Assembly (NCBI GenBank): GCA_938082445.1
Contig: CALLLL010000294.1
Location: 1-34,217, forward strand
Length of the DNA: 34,217 nucleotides
Source of the DNA: an uncultured bacterium
GTDB taxonomy: Bacteria > Hydrogenedentota > Hydrogenedentia > Hydrogenedentales > GCA-2746185
Direction: 5' to 3'
Shown here: positions 25,274-33,059 of the stretch, piece by piece
How positions within the stretch are numbered: the stretch's first letter is position 1
Layout: every line of letters begins with the position of its first letter
Made by a program: the position numbers and the translations under genes
Notes under the pieces: generated by a model
Told to the model about the DNA's origin: nothing
Seen by the model: the letters and a program-made list of their open reading frames with translations, nothing else
The model's database searches: none

Positions 25274-26782
25274 ATGAACGCGATTCAAGAGTATTTAGCC
25301 AAGACACCTGCCGATGACATTAACCCAGGATTTCTGGGCTATATTGCCAATCTAACTCAAGTATCTACTGTGGCTCCACAAATGGCGGCATCGGTGGTGC
25401 AAGAATTGGCTGACCAACGAAAAAATCTGAAATTGATTGCAAGTGAAAACTATTGCTCTTTGGCGACTCAGTTGGCGATGGGTAACCTCTTGACGGATAA
25501 ATATGCTGAAGGCTTCCCGCAAAATCGTTTCTATGAAGGCTGCGACAACATCGATACGATTGAATCTTATGCGTGTGAGCAAGCCTGTACTTTATTTGGC
25601 GCGGAACATGCCTACGTGCAACCGCACTCCGGCGCCGATGCGAATATGATTGCGTACTGGGCCATTCTCTCGGCGAAAATCGAAATGCCGGGCGTGGAAG
25701 CGCTGGGTAAGAAGTCGGCCGCTCAATTAACCGAGGAAGAGTGGCAAGACATTCGCGAGAAATTGGGCAATCAGCGCTTGATGGGAATGGATTTGGCATC
25801 GGGTGGTCACTTAACCCACGGGTACCGCTTCAATGTATCCGCAAAAATGTTTGAATCCCACAATTATGGCGTGAGTGAGAAAACGCATTTACTGGATTAC
25901 GATGAAATCGAAGCGCAGGCCAAAGAAGTTAAGCCGCTTATTTTGGTAGCAGGCTACTCGGCGTATCCGCGTAAGATTAATTTTAAACGCATGGCGGAAA
26001 TTGCGCATGGCGTGGGTGCGGTATTCATGGTTGACATGGCGCACTTTGAAGGACTGGTTGCGGGGGGTGTGTTCGAGGGCGATTACAATCCTATCGCGCA
26101 TGCAGATGTCGTGACATCAACAACACATAAAACTTTGCGTGGACCTCGTGGCGGTATCGTACTGTCTACCAAAGAATTCGCTCCCTATGTGGACAAGGGT
26201 TGTCCACTAGTGATTGGCGGTCCGTTACCGCACGTGATGGCGGCGAAAGGTGTGGCCTTTACCGAAGCCAATCAACCGGCCTTTAAAGAATACGCACAAC
26301 AAGTATTGAACAATGCACAAGCATTGGCTCAGGCGTGTATGGATGAAGGCATGGACGTGGTGTCGGACGGCACTGAGAATCACTTGATGCTGATTGATGT
26401 TCGTTCCTTCGGCATTACCGGACGTCAAGCGGCGGGCGCGATGATTGGCTGTAACGTAACCTTGAATAAAAATACCATTCCCTTTGATCCCAATGGGGCT
26501 ATATCCACCAGTGGTCTACGCATTGGCGCTCCAGCCATTACGAGCTTGGGGATGAATGAAGAGGACATGAAAGAAATCGCCGCTATCTTTAAACTGGTAC
26601 TCAGCAACACGACACCGGGCTTGATTGAAAGCGGACCGAATGCGGGCAAACCGAGTAAAGCGAACTTTGTGCTGGATTCTGCGGCGAAGGATGAAGCAAC
26701 TGCTCGTGTAAAAGCCTTACTTGACCGCTACCCTGTGTACCCTGAATTGGATCTGGAGTTTTTACAGGCGCAGTTTGGGTAA
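25274..26782 (+). CDS. glyA: Serine hydroxymethyltransferase, long (Chlamydia-type) form
   Basis: This PLP enzyme interconverts serine and glycine with tetrahydrofolate, supplying one-carbon units in the cytoplasm. The PLP lysine is K286 in TSTTHKTLRGPRGG. Other family marks are LIASENY, FPQNRFYEGCDNID, QPHSGADAN and DMAHFEGLVAGGVF. At 502 residues it is about 80 longer than the common 415-residue enzyme. The extra length lies in an N-terminal extension (about 1-45) and an insertion after QPHSGADAN (about 125-170). The same insertion is known from the approximately 497-residue chlamydial GlyA. The ATG at 25274 has only a weak AAAGG at 12 bases. A clear terminator follows. Confidence 0.97.
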   Translation: MNAIQEYLAKTPADDINPGFLGYIANLTQVSTVAPQMAASVVQELADQRKNLKLIASENYCSLATQLAMGNLLTDKYAEGFPQNRFYEGCDNIDTIESYACEQACTLFGAEHAYVQPHSGADANMIAYWAILSAKIEMPGVEALGKKSAAQLTEEEWQDIREKLGNQRLMGMDLASGGHLTHGYRFNVSAKMFESHNYGVSEKTHLLDYDEIEAQAKEVKPLILVAGYSAYPRKINFKRMAEIAHGVGAVFMVDMAHFEGLVAGGVFEGDYNPIAHADVVTSTTHKTLRGPRGGIVLSTKEFAPYVDKGCPLVIGGPLPHVMAAKGVAFTEANQPAFKEYAQQVLNNAQALAQACMDEGMDVVSDGTENHLMLIDVRSFGITGRQAAGAMIGCNVTLNKNTIPFDPNGAISTSGLRIGAPAITSLGMNEEDMKEIAAIFKLVLSNTTPGLIESGPNAGKPSKANFVLDSAAKDEATARVKALLDRYPVYPELDLEFLQAQFG

Positions 26783-26805
26783 GACTACATTAAGTAACAC
26801 TTTTC

Positions 26806-26846
26806 AGGGCCATTGATTCCACATGAATCAATGGCCCTTTATTTAT
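26806..26846 (+). terminator. Intrinsic terminator of glyA
   Basis: AGGGCCATTGATTC (26806-26819) and GAATCAATGGCCCT (26825-26838) form a perfect 14-pair stem with loop CACAT, followed by TTATTTAT. It lies 24 bases after the glyA stop. On the opposite strand no T run follows, so it should act mainly on glyA. Confidence 0.85.
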
Positions 26847-26854
26847 AAAACTTT

Positions 26855-27037
26855 TTATCGACGCAAGATGTTTTCTTCAATCTTATCAAGTCGTTTATTA
26901 ATTTGCTGTAGGTAGGTGATGATGACGGCATGGGTGTAGCTGGCGTCGATACCTACAGGTGAATCGGGTAAGCTGATTTGTTTGGCAATGGGCGCGAGGG
27001 CTAATTTGCTAAGAGTAAGGGGATCTTGTTGGCTCAT
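26855..27037 (-). CDS. Small 60-residue protein of unknown function
   Basis: No family is recognised. The product begins MSQQDPLTLSKLALAPIA, has a middle segment with GIDASYTHAVIITYLQQ, and ends in a charged helix (INKRLDKIEENILRR) that could form a short coiled coil. No signal peptide or membrane helix is seen. The ATG at 27037 is supported by AAGGAG seven bases upstream; an upstream in-frame start at 27064 lacks such a site. It lies 39 bases after the preceding small membrane protein gene on the same strand and may be its partner. Confidence 0.7.
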   Translation of the reverse strand: MSQQDPLTLSKLALAPIAKQISLPDSPVGIDASYTHAVIITYLQQINKRLDKIEENILRR

Positions 27038-27076
27038 GGTGTTCTCCTTTGAGATTTTAACCATTTTTTGTGTTAC

Positions 27077-27466
27077 TTATGATTTGGTTTCGCTATTCAC
27101 CCTGGTTTGCTCTACTTCCACTTTATTGTCTTCTGTAATGATAACCGTTCTCTTTTTGTCATTTTCCGTAACCTGTAAATCTTTAAGGTATATTTTATGT
27201 TCTAAGGAATGATCTTCGCTTTCCAGAAAAAACACTATATAACTTTCTGAAGGCTCACTTCGTGAAATAGTACCTATACTTCGAGAACTAGGCTCAACTG
27301 TATATTCAAAAAATTCTGTCTCAAACTCATTTTGAACCGTCCATTGATATACAGAATCATTTTGAATAAAGAGATAGTAAGCTCGCTTAAATTTAATGTG
27401 TGAATTCAATTCAGGCATAAACAATGCTAGCATTAGGCCTAAAACCATTACTCCAAAAAAAAACAC
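27077..27466 (-). CDS. Small membrane-anchored protein, probably frameshifted at its start
   Basis: The frame encodes a hydrophobic N-terminus (FFFGVMVLGLMLALFMP) and a polar, beta-rich domain of about 105 residues with no family I recognise. As written, the frame opens with GTG at 27466 and no ribosome site. An ATG at 27482-27480, nine bases after the esterase stop, leads into the same protein only if one T is removed from a nine-T run (complement of A9 at 27455-27463). It would then begin MKYFWRVFFGVMVLG, a normal signal anchor. A sequencing error or true slippage is possible. It lies between the esterase and the 60-residue gene in a likely operon. Confidence 0.65.
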   Translation of the reverse strand: MFFFGVMVLGLMLALFMPELNSHIKFKRAYYLFIQNDSVYQWTVQNEFETEFFEYTVEPSSRSIGTISRSEPSESYIVFFLESEDHSLEHKIYLKDLQVTENDKKRTVIITEDNKVEVEQTRVNSETKS

Positions 27467-27491
27467 GCCAGAAATATTTCATGGCATTCGC

Positions 27492-28442
27492 CTACCGTCT
27501 CTCGTTCATTTCTGTTAGCAAGGTGTAATCCTGTTGCAGGTACTGGGTGCGGGTTTCTTCTTTAAGGGGCTTTACACCGGGGTAGTCGCGCCAGGTCCAA
27601 CGGAGCATTTCGGGGAGGATGGCCCCGCCGTGTTTGGCGTTGTGGCCTTCTTCACCAACCACCATTTTGTAGTCGTAGCCGGAGAAGCCGAGTGCGGTGG
27701 CCAGTTGCAGATTGCCGAGGGGCCAGCTGCCCCAGCGATTATTAAGATCGCGTTTACCGGCTTGGAGGTAGACTCGAATGTCGCGTTTTTCTTCGAGGCG
27801 GACCATGGAAGGGTAGGCGTGTCCTCCGCGGATGTTGGTGAAACTACCTACATGGGAAATGACTTTATGAAATACATCGGGGCGTTCCCAGGCAACGGTG
27901 AAGGCGCAAATGCCGCCGGAGCTGATGCCGCAGATGCCGCGGCCTTTGGGATCGTCGGTAAGGTTGTAGGATTTGCCGACTTCGGGAAGCATTTCTTCGA
28001 TGATGAATCGGGCGTAGGCATCGGAGAGGGTGTCGTATTCCACGGAGCGGTTACGGCGGGGTTTCTGGCCTTCTTTTTTCGGGGCGAATTCGCCGGGGTT
28101 GATGAAGATGCCGATGGTGACGGGCATTTCACCTTTGTGGATGAGATTGTCAAATACGGTGGGGGTACGGAAGTCGCGGGTGAGGCTGACATAGCTGCCG
28201 CCGTCTTGGAAGACCATGACACAGGCAGGTGTCTTGGGGTCGTATTGAGAGGGCACATAGAGCCAGTAGTCGCGGGTGGTGCCTTCATAGACTTTGCTGG
28301 TGGTGAACTGATGTTGTGTGACGGTGCCTTGGGGGACTCCATCTTGAACAAGGGAATCGGGGCCATGGGTATATTTAAGAATTTCTTCGGCATGGGCCTG
28401 AATGGACAGGAGTGTAATAAAAAGAGTAGTGATAATTCGCAT
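27492..28442 (-). CDS. Exported esterase of the enterochelin-esterase/esterase D-like family
   Basis: A signal peptide (about 1-18, ending QAHA) precedes an alpha/beta-hydrolase of the PF00756 type. The nucleophile elbow is GISSG (S174), the oxyanion region is near VFQDGGSY (78-84), and the likely catalytic His is in GEEGHNAKHGG near 265. Family members cleave esters of siderophores, feruloyl-sugars or mycolates; the substrate here is unknown. At 316 residues the length is usual. AAGGA lies seven to eight bases before the ATG. Two small genes follow closely on the same strand. The region is rich in GC at third positions, which produces a long false open frame on the other strand. Confidence 0.9.
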   Translation of the reverse strand: MRIITTLFITLLSIQAHAEEILKYTHGPDSLVQDGVPQGTVTQHQFTTSKVYEGTTRDYWLYVPSQYDPKTPACVMVFQDGGSYVSLTRDFRTPTVFDNLIHKGEMPVTIGIFINPGEFAPKKEGQKPRRNRSVEYDTLSDAYARFIIEEMLPEVGKSYNLTDDPKGRGICGISSGGICAFTVAWERPDVFHKVISHVGSFTNIRGGHAYPSMVRLEEKRDIRVYLQAGKRDLNNRWGSWPLGNLQLATALGFSGYDYKMVVGEEGHNAKHGGAILPEMLRWTWRDYPGVKPLKEETRTQYLQQDYTLLTEMNERR

Positions 28443-28568
28443 GGTGATTCCTTGTGGCTAAGCTGAGATTAAGTACGTGAATAGCTATTTAAGCAAAGAT
28501 AATAGGGTGTTACAAGTTTCAATTCAAAAAATGTCAGGCATCTAACACTTAACTTTATATTTTTTTGC

Positions 28569-28597
28569 TTGACAGTAAACGTTTACGCAAGTAGTAT
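28569..28597 (+). promoter_or_regulatory. Sigma-70 promoter with palindromic operator in its spacer
   Basis: TTGACA (28569-28574) and TAGTAT (28592-28597) are separated by 17 bases, a near-consensus housekeeping promoter. The spacer begins with GTAAACGTTTAC (28575-28586), a perfect 12-base palindrome with central CG, typical of LacI/GalR-type operators. The predicted start near 28604 gives a leader of about 30 bases to the TTG start at 28634. Confidence 0.75.
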
Positions 28598-28633
28598 TTT
28601 TTTAAGTATGCGCAGTTTACTTAGAGGGGAGAT

Positions 28634-29701
28634 TTGCTTATCGCTACCGAAGAGCCAACAAAAGATGTTGAGGAGAGCACGGAAACTGAAGCAACCGAAA
28701 CCACCAATGAGGAAACTTCAGAGGAAACCCCTAGCACCGAATCGGACAAACCGGGGTTTATCAAGATCCATGCACGTTCGTTGATATTGGGCATTGTGAC
28801 CGATTTTGATCTGCACACCGCCGAGGAAGGCGATTCCGATCCGGTGTTGCATTGTCGTCACGACACAGTCATCGATACCGATACACTCAACAAGTTAATT
28901 GACTTGGAAGAAAACAAGTCAATTTATATCAATGATGCAGAACTGGAATTGTGGACGGGGTATGTGGAAAAACATCTCGCACAAATACTGGCGATTGACG
29001 AAATATCTTTAGCGGATAAAATCCAGTTAATTTACAGCAATGCACAGAATGTGATGGAGGGCTTACTCACCCTTATTGAAGCACCCAATTTGGTTCCCCG
29101 CGCTCGAGCATTGGTCATTACTATTTCGGAATTCGTATTTGCTACAGAAGATTTTTTCGAACATTTCCTCAAGGTCTGCAATTATAAATATTCCATTGCA
29201 ACGCATGGTGTAAATGTTTTGATGTACAGTTTGTGTATGGTAAAAAAAGTGGGTATTCGGGATATGGGGTGGGTGTACAATTTTAGCTTGGGCGCATTGT
29301 TAATTGATTTAGGCAAAGCCAACATCGATAAAAATTTATTGAATCAAGAAACTCCTTTAAATAGTGCGCAATGGAAAATTATGCGTAAGCATCCGGTGTG
29401 GAGTGCAGAAACTTTAAAAACCCACGGCATTATTGATGAAGTAGTCTTAAATATTGTGCTCCATCACCATGAGAAATTGAGTGGTAAGGGCTATCCGGAT
29501 GAGTATCGAGGGAATCAAATCCCTAAGTATGTGCGTATTGTAACCATTTGCGAAATCTTTGATGCTTTAACCACCAAGCGTTCGTATAACAATGCGGCAG
29601 ACTCTTTTTCAGCATTAAAAATGATGCAGGACAAAATGTCAGGGGATATTGATCCGGATATATTTAAAGTATTTGTGCAGATGTTGTCTAGCGCGAAGTA
29701 A
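28634..29701 (+). CDS. HD-GYP-like domain protein with degenerate metal site
   Basis: An acidic low-complexity N-terminus (about 1-40, rich in Glu and Thr) is followed by a region of unknown type (41-180) and an HD-GYP domain (about 185-350). HD-GYP proteins hydrolyse cyclic di-GMP. H191, H253, the histidine run at 277-279 and GKGYP (284-288) are present. The signature HD pair is I224-D225 (LLIDLGK), and the later Asp of the aDxxDA motif is Glu (CEIFDALT), so two metal ligands are changed. It may bind rather than cleave the nucleotide. The start is TTG at 28634 because a stop lies just upstream in frame, GAGG precedes it by six bases and a good promoter fits. Confidence 0.86.
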   Translation: MLIATEEPTKDVEESTETEATETTNEETSEETPSTESDKPGFIKIHARSLILGIVTDFDLHTAEEGDSDPVLHCRHDTVIDTDTLNKLIDLEENKSIYINDAELELWTGYVEKHLAQILAIDEISLADKIQLIYSNAQNVMEGLLTLIEAPNLVPRARALVITISEFVFATEDFFEHFLKVCNYKYSIATHGVNVLMYSLCMVKKVGIRDMGWVYNFSLGALLIDLGKANIDKNLLNQETPLNSAQWKIMRKHPVWSAETLKTHGIIDEVVLNIVLHHHEKLSGKGYPDEYRGNQIPKYVRIVTICEIFDALTTKRSYNNAADSFSALKMMQDKMSGDIDPDIFKVFVQMLSSAK

Positions 29702-29712
29702 TTATTCGCGCT
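29690..29712. terminator. Hairpin enclosing both convergent stop codons
   Basis: AGCGCGAA (29690-29697) and TTCGCGCT (29705-29712) are perfectly complementary. The seven-base loop holds the TAA of the HD-GYP gene (29699-29701) and the TAA of comEC on the other strand (29702-29704). No T run follows on either side, so it is at best a Rho-assisted or message-stabilising hairpin. Confidence 0.45.
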
Positions 29713-32113
29713 CAACCACACCTTGCTGCGCACGGGCATGAGTCACTACCACTTCGCCGTTTATGTTCTGTGCGCGAATACTTCCACCGTAGTCACTACG
29801 GTGGACAGTCATCCCCCAATTTCGGTAGCTCTGAATAACTTCCGCTCGGGCTAGTGGTTTATTGCGACGCAATCCAGAAGATACTACGGCGTGATCGGCA
29901 TACACTGCTTTGAACAACATGGGCGTACTTGATGTACTGGAACCGTGGTGTGGAACTTTGATGAGATCAACATGAACCGTATGCGTCAAAAATGCCCTAT
30001 GCTCGCCAGCCTTTTCTATATCACCCGTAAAGAGGGTGCGAAGTCCGGGAAACTCAAGTGTAAATACAAGGGATCGATCGTTGTCATTCATTGTGTCCAT
30101 GGCTTCAGGGTTGGGATGGATCACTTGAATCTTTGCATCGCCAATGCTTAGAACGTCATCCCTGGACAAGGTAGCCACGGGGGTTTGGGTACGTGCACAG
30201 GAATCCAGGAATTGTTGCCCTTCGGGAGTAGACCCAAAATCCGGCGCGGTGTAAACCTGCTCAACGGGAAAATGTTCAAGGATATAATGCAGGCCACCGA
30301 CATGATCACTGTCTGAATGCGAGACAAATATGGCATCGATTTTGTTGATGTGTTGCGCCCATAAATATGGCGCTACGACTTGCTTACCCATATCAACATA
30401 CTGATTGGCATTGCCGCCATCAATGAGAATTGTTTTGCGATCGGTCGTTTGTACAACCGCGGCATCACCATGTCCAACATCCAGGAATGTCATATTGGGT
30501 GTATAGGTCCAAGGCTTCCAGGCAATGGCACAAAACACAAGCAAGGCCATGCTGGCGACCAGCAATGCATGCCGCCGTTTCTTTTGATTGAGCCACCACC
30601 AAAATACTCCAACGGATAGTATGTAGGCCAGAATGGATAGACCGCTTGGGCTACTGAGGTATACATGGCTCAGTTTAAATTGAGAAGTCCACTGCGCAAG
30701 GAATTCGATGAGTTGCACGATGGGCAACATAGCATTGGCAAACCAGATGGCTGCGGGTGGAATCAAATAGGCAGTAAGCGTGGTCATGAAGGCGAGCCAA
30801 AGCACAATAGATAAGAGTGGCAGAATGATTAAATTTAATAGGACACCAGAGATAGGAAGGACATGAAAAGCGGAAATCGCAGCGGGGAGAGGCAAAATCT
30901 GCACAGCCAGTGTGGAAGAGATCCCTTCTTGTAAAGCACGAGGCCATTTTCCGATGAATCCTGCTATGCCATCGTGGAATAGCAATATAGAAGCAATGCT
31001 TAAAAAGGATAGTTGGAATCCAGGCATAAAAATCACATTGGGGTTATGGATACCGAAGATGAGCGCGGCAAGACTCAGCGCTGTCGGGGCATCAGGTTCA
31101 CGATCAAACCACTCGGACATGAGGTAAAGACCAATCATGATGGCGGCACGTAGACTGGAGATACGTGCTCCGGCGACAAACGCAAATAGTGTTACGGCGA
31201 GTAGGGTTAAAATTATTCGATGTCTTGGGTGGCGAATGAAGAGACGCAAGAAATACGATACGGTAATGAATATGAGTCCTATATGCACACCGGACACAGC
31301 GAGGATGTGAGCGGTGCCGGATTCGAGAAAAGTGGTATAGGTATCTCCGGCCACGCGACGACGATCGCCAAGCCATACCGTGAGCACAAAACCCTGTGCA
31401 GAATCAGGAACCACTTCGACTAGACGCTCAGCAATGTTTTGTCTTAAGCGTGAGGCCCAATAGCTTATCGATGTACGCTTCACATTATCGTGACGTCGAA
31501 CTTCTTGGAGCCCACTCAATCGAATCGATGAATGAACGTTGTTTAAACGGTGGTGATTTTCCACACCTCGTACATCGTGATTGGCCCGCTGTAACGTAGG
31601 TAACACTTTTCCATAGACAGTAATGAGTTCCGAATGATACAGCGGACCATCAGGCTTGGACCACCGAATAAGTAAACCGCCTTGCACCGGAACCTGTGTA
31701 TGACTAATACCTGGGGAGTAGGATTCAACCCGTAAATAGCATTGAACGTAATCGTCGCCTTCCAGCAAGATATCGCTGCGTTCTACTCGGCCTGTGAGCG
31801 TAAAAATTTCTTCCTCATGTGAAGCGAGCACCAACTCCTGTAAACTATCGCCCGAGGGGCCAGCATTGTGAACACTCCACACAAACGCGCCTGTGATGGA
31901 AAATAACAGCGCGAGGGGATAGTGGGCATAGCGAAAGCGATCGGGTAAGCCACGCCAAACTACCAAAGATACGGCTGCTAAGGAGAGTAACCACCAAAAG
32001 GAAATGGTCCATATCAATGCCACAATCAATACACCAATCCAAAAGGAAATGGCAACCAACACCAACGGTCGGTTAAGGGTAAGATGATGGTTTTTTGAAG
32101 CGTTTGTATTCAC
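29702..32113 (-). CDS. comEC: DNA internalisation competence protein ComEC/Rec2
   Basis: ComEC is the inner-membrane channel that takes up single-stranded DNA during natural transformation. The protein has N-terminal helices and an exoplasmic OB-like DUF4131 domain (about 25-210). The multi-helix Competence domain runs from about 225 to 500, with LAVSGVHIGLI. A C-terminal metallo-beta-lactamase-like domain (about 530-790) has TFLDVGHGDA, SHSDSDHVGG and KVPHHGSSTSS. All three domains are complete. The start is uncertain: GTG at 32113 (803 residues) is used, and TTG at 32137 is possible; neither has a good ribosome site. It follows hemF on the same strand. DNA uptake in such bacteria usually also needs type IV pili, whose subunits lie elsewhere in this window. 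Confidence 0.93.
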   Translation of the reverse strand: MNTNASKNHHLTLNRPLVLVAISFWIGVLIVALIWTISFWWLLSLAAVSLVVWRGLPDRFRYAHYPLALLFSITGAFVWSVHNAGPSGDSLQELVLASHEEEIFTLTGRVERSDILLEGDDYVQCYLRVESYSPGISHTQVPVQGGLLIRWSKPDGPLYHSELITVYGKVLPTLQRANHDVRGVENHHRLNNVHSSIRLSGLQEVRRHDNVKRTSISYWASRLRQNIAERLVEVVPDSAQGFVLTVWLGDRRRVAGDTYTTFLESGTAHILAVSGVHIGLIFITVSYFLRLFIRHPRHRIILTLLAVTLFAFVAGARISSLRAAIMIGLYLMSEWFDREPDAPTALSLAALIFGIHNPNVIFMPGFQLSFLSIASILLFHDGIAGFIGKWPRALQEGISSTLAVQILPLPAAISAFHVLPISGVLLNLIILPLLSIVLWLAFMTTLTAYLIPPAAIWFANAMLPIVQLIEFLAQWTSQFKLSHVYLSSPSGLSILAYILSVGVFWWWLNQKKRRHALLVASMALLVFCAIAWKPWTYTPNMTFLDVGHGDAAVVQTTDRKTILIDGGNANQYVDMGKQVVAPYLWAQHINKIDAIFVSHSDSDHVGGLHYILEHFPVEQVYTAPDFGSTPEGQQFLDSCARTQTPVATLSRDDVLSIGDAKIQVIHPNPEAMDTMNDNDRSLVFTLEFPGLRTLFTGDIEKAGEHRAFLTHTVHVDLIKVPHHGSSTSSTPMLFKAVYADHAVVSSGLRRNKPLARAEVIQSYRNWGMTVHRSDYGGSIRAQNINGEVVVTHARAQQGVVERE

Positions 32114-32158
32114 CCGTTGAATGTAGCATATTGCCAATGATGACCGCTACAGCCAGCC

Positions 32159-33049
32159 CTAATCCATATTAACCCAATCTTGGGGTTTGAGATAAAAATC
32201 AGTAAGTGTATGTTCAGGGGTACCGGGTTCAGGTCTATAATCATAGGCCCAATGTGCAGTAGCGGGTAGGGACATCAGGATTGATTCGATGCGCCCTTTG
32301 GATTGCAGACCGAATATGGTCCCTCGGTCATAAACGAGATTGAATTCTACATAGCGTCCGCGACGATAAAGAAGAAAATTGCGTTGATCCTCTGTGTACT
32401 CCTGATCCCGATTGGATTCAATGAAGGGTCGATAGAGATCTTTGAAGGCATAGCCAAGGTTTTTAGCGTAGTCGAAATGTGTATCGAGGTCGCCTTGTAA
32501 GTGGTCGAAGAATATACCGCCCACGCCTCTCGTTTCATCACGGTGAGGCAGATAAAAATAATCATCGCAGGTGGCTTTGTCTTTAGCATAATCATGACCG
32601 GAACGATCACAGACATCTTTGAGTGTTTCGTGGAAATTGATGATTTGATCTTTTACAGGATAACAGGGAGTGAGATCGATTCCACCACCGAACCACGCCA
32701 CATCGCCCGCTTCGAAATAACGGATATTCATGTGAATGGTAGGAACAAATGGACTCCAGGGGTGAATGACCAAACTCACACCTGTCGCTAAGAATTCGGT
32801 CCCTTCAGGAATTTTAAACTTGGTTGCGGCACTTTGGGGTAAGGAGGTTCCACGGATAGCTGAGAAGTTTACCCCGCCTTTTTCAATCAGATCGCCATCG
32901 GCCCATACACGAGTTATACCGCCGCCATTGCCTTTTTCATATTTCCAGCAATCTTCTTGATAGCTTTTGGAATTGTGTTCATTCAAGAACGAGCAGATGT
33001 CATTTTGGACATCCTTAAAACCTTCTTGGATAGCATTGGCATCGGGCAT
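32159..33049 (-). CDS. hemF: Oxygen-dependent coproporphyrinogen III oxidase
   Basis: HemF decarboxylates coproporphyrinogen III to protoporphyrinogen IX with molecular oxygen, a late cytoplasmic step of haem synthesis. Diagnostic segments are TRVWADGDLIEKGGVNFSAI near the N-terminus, GGGIDLTPCYP, HRDETRGVGGIFFDHL, and YVEFNLVYDRGTIFGLQSKG near the C-terminus. The length of 296 residues is standard. AGGAA lies seven bases before the ATG. It starts ten bases after the sialidase-like gene and is followed by comEC. The presence of the aerobic enzyme indicates an oxygen-using organism, although an anaerobic HemN may exist elsewhere. Confidence 0.97.
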   Translation of the reverse strand: MPDANAIQEGFKDVQNDICSFLNEHNSKSYQEDCWKYEKGNGGGITRVWADGDLIEKGGVNFSAIRGTSLPQSAATKFKIPEGTEFLATGVSLVIHPWSPFVPTIHMNIRYFEAGDVAWFGGGIDLTPCYPVKDQIINFHETLKDVCDRSGHDYAKDKATCDDYFYLPHRDETRGVGGIFFDHLQGDLDTHFDYAKNLGYAFKDLYRPFIESNRDQEYTEDQRNFLLYRRGRYVEFNLVYDRGTIFGLQSKGRIESILMSLPATAHWAYDYRPEPGTPEHTLTDFYLKPQDWVNMD

Positions 33050-33059
33050 CTTATTGTTC

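Noticed and set aside
27534..28466. 310-codon open frame on the plus strand opposite the esterase
   Set aside because: It mirrors the GC-biased codons of a convincing exported esterase, has low-complexity Gly/Ala/Phe content and matches no family.
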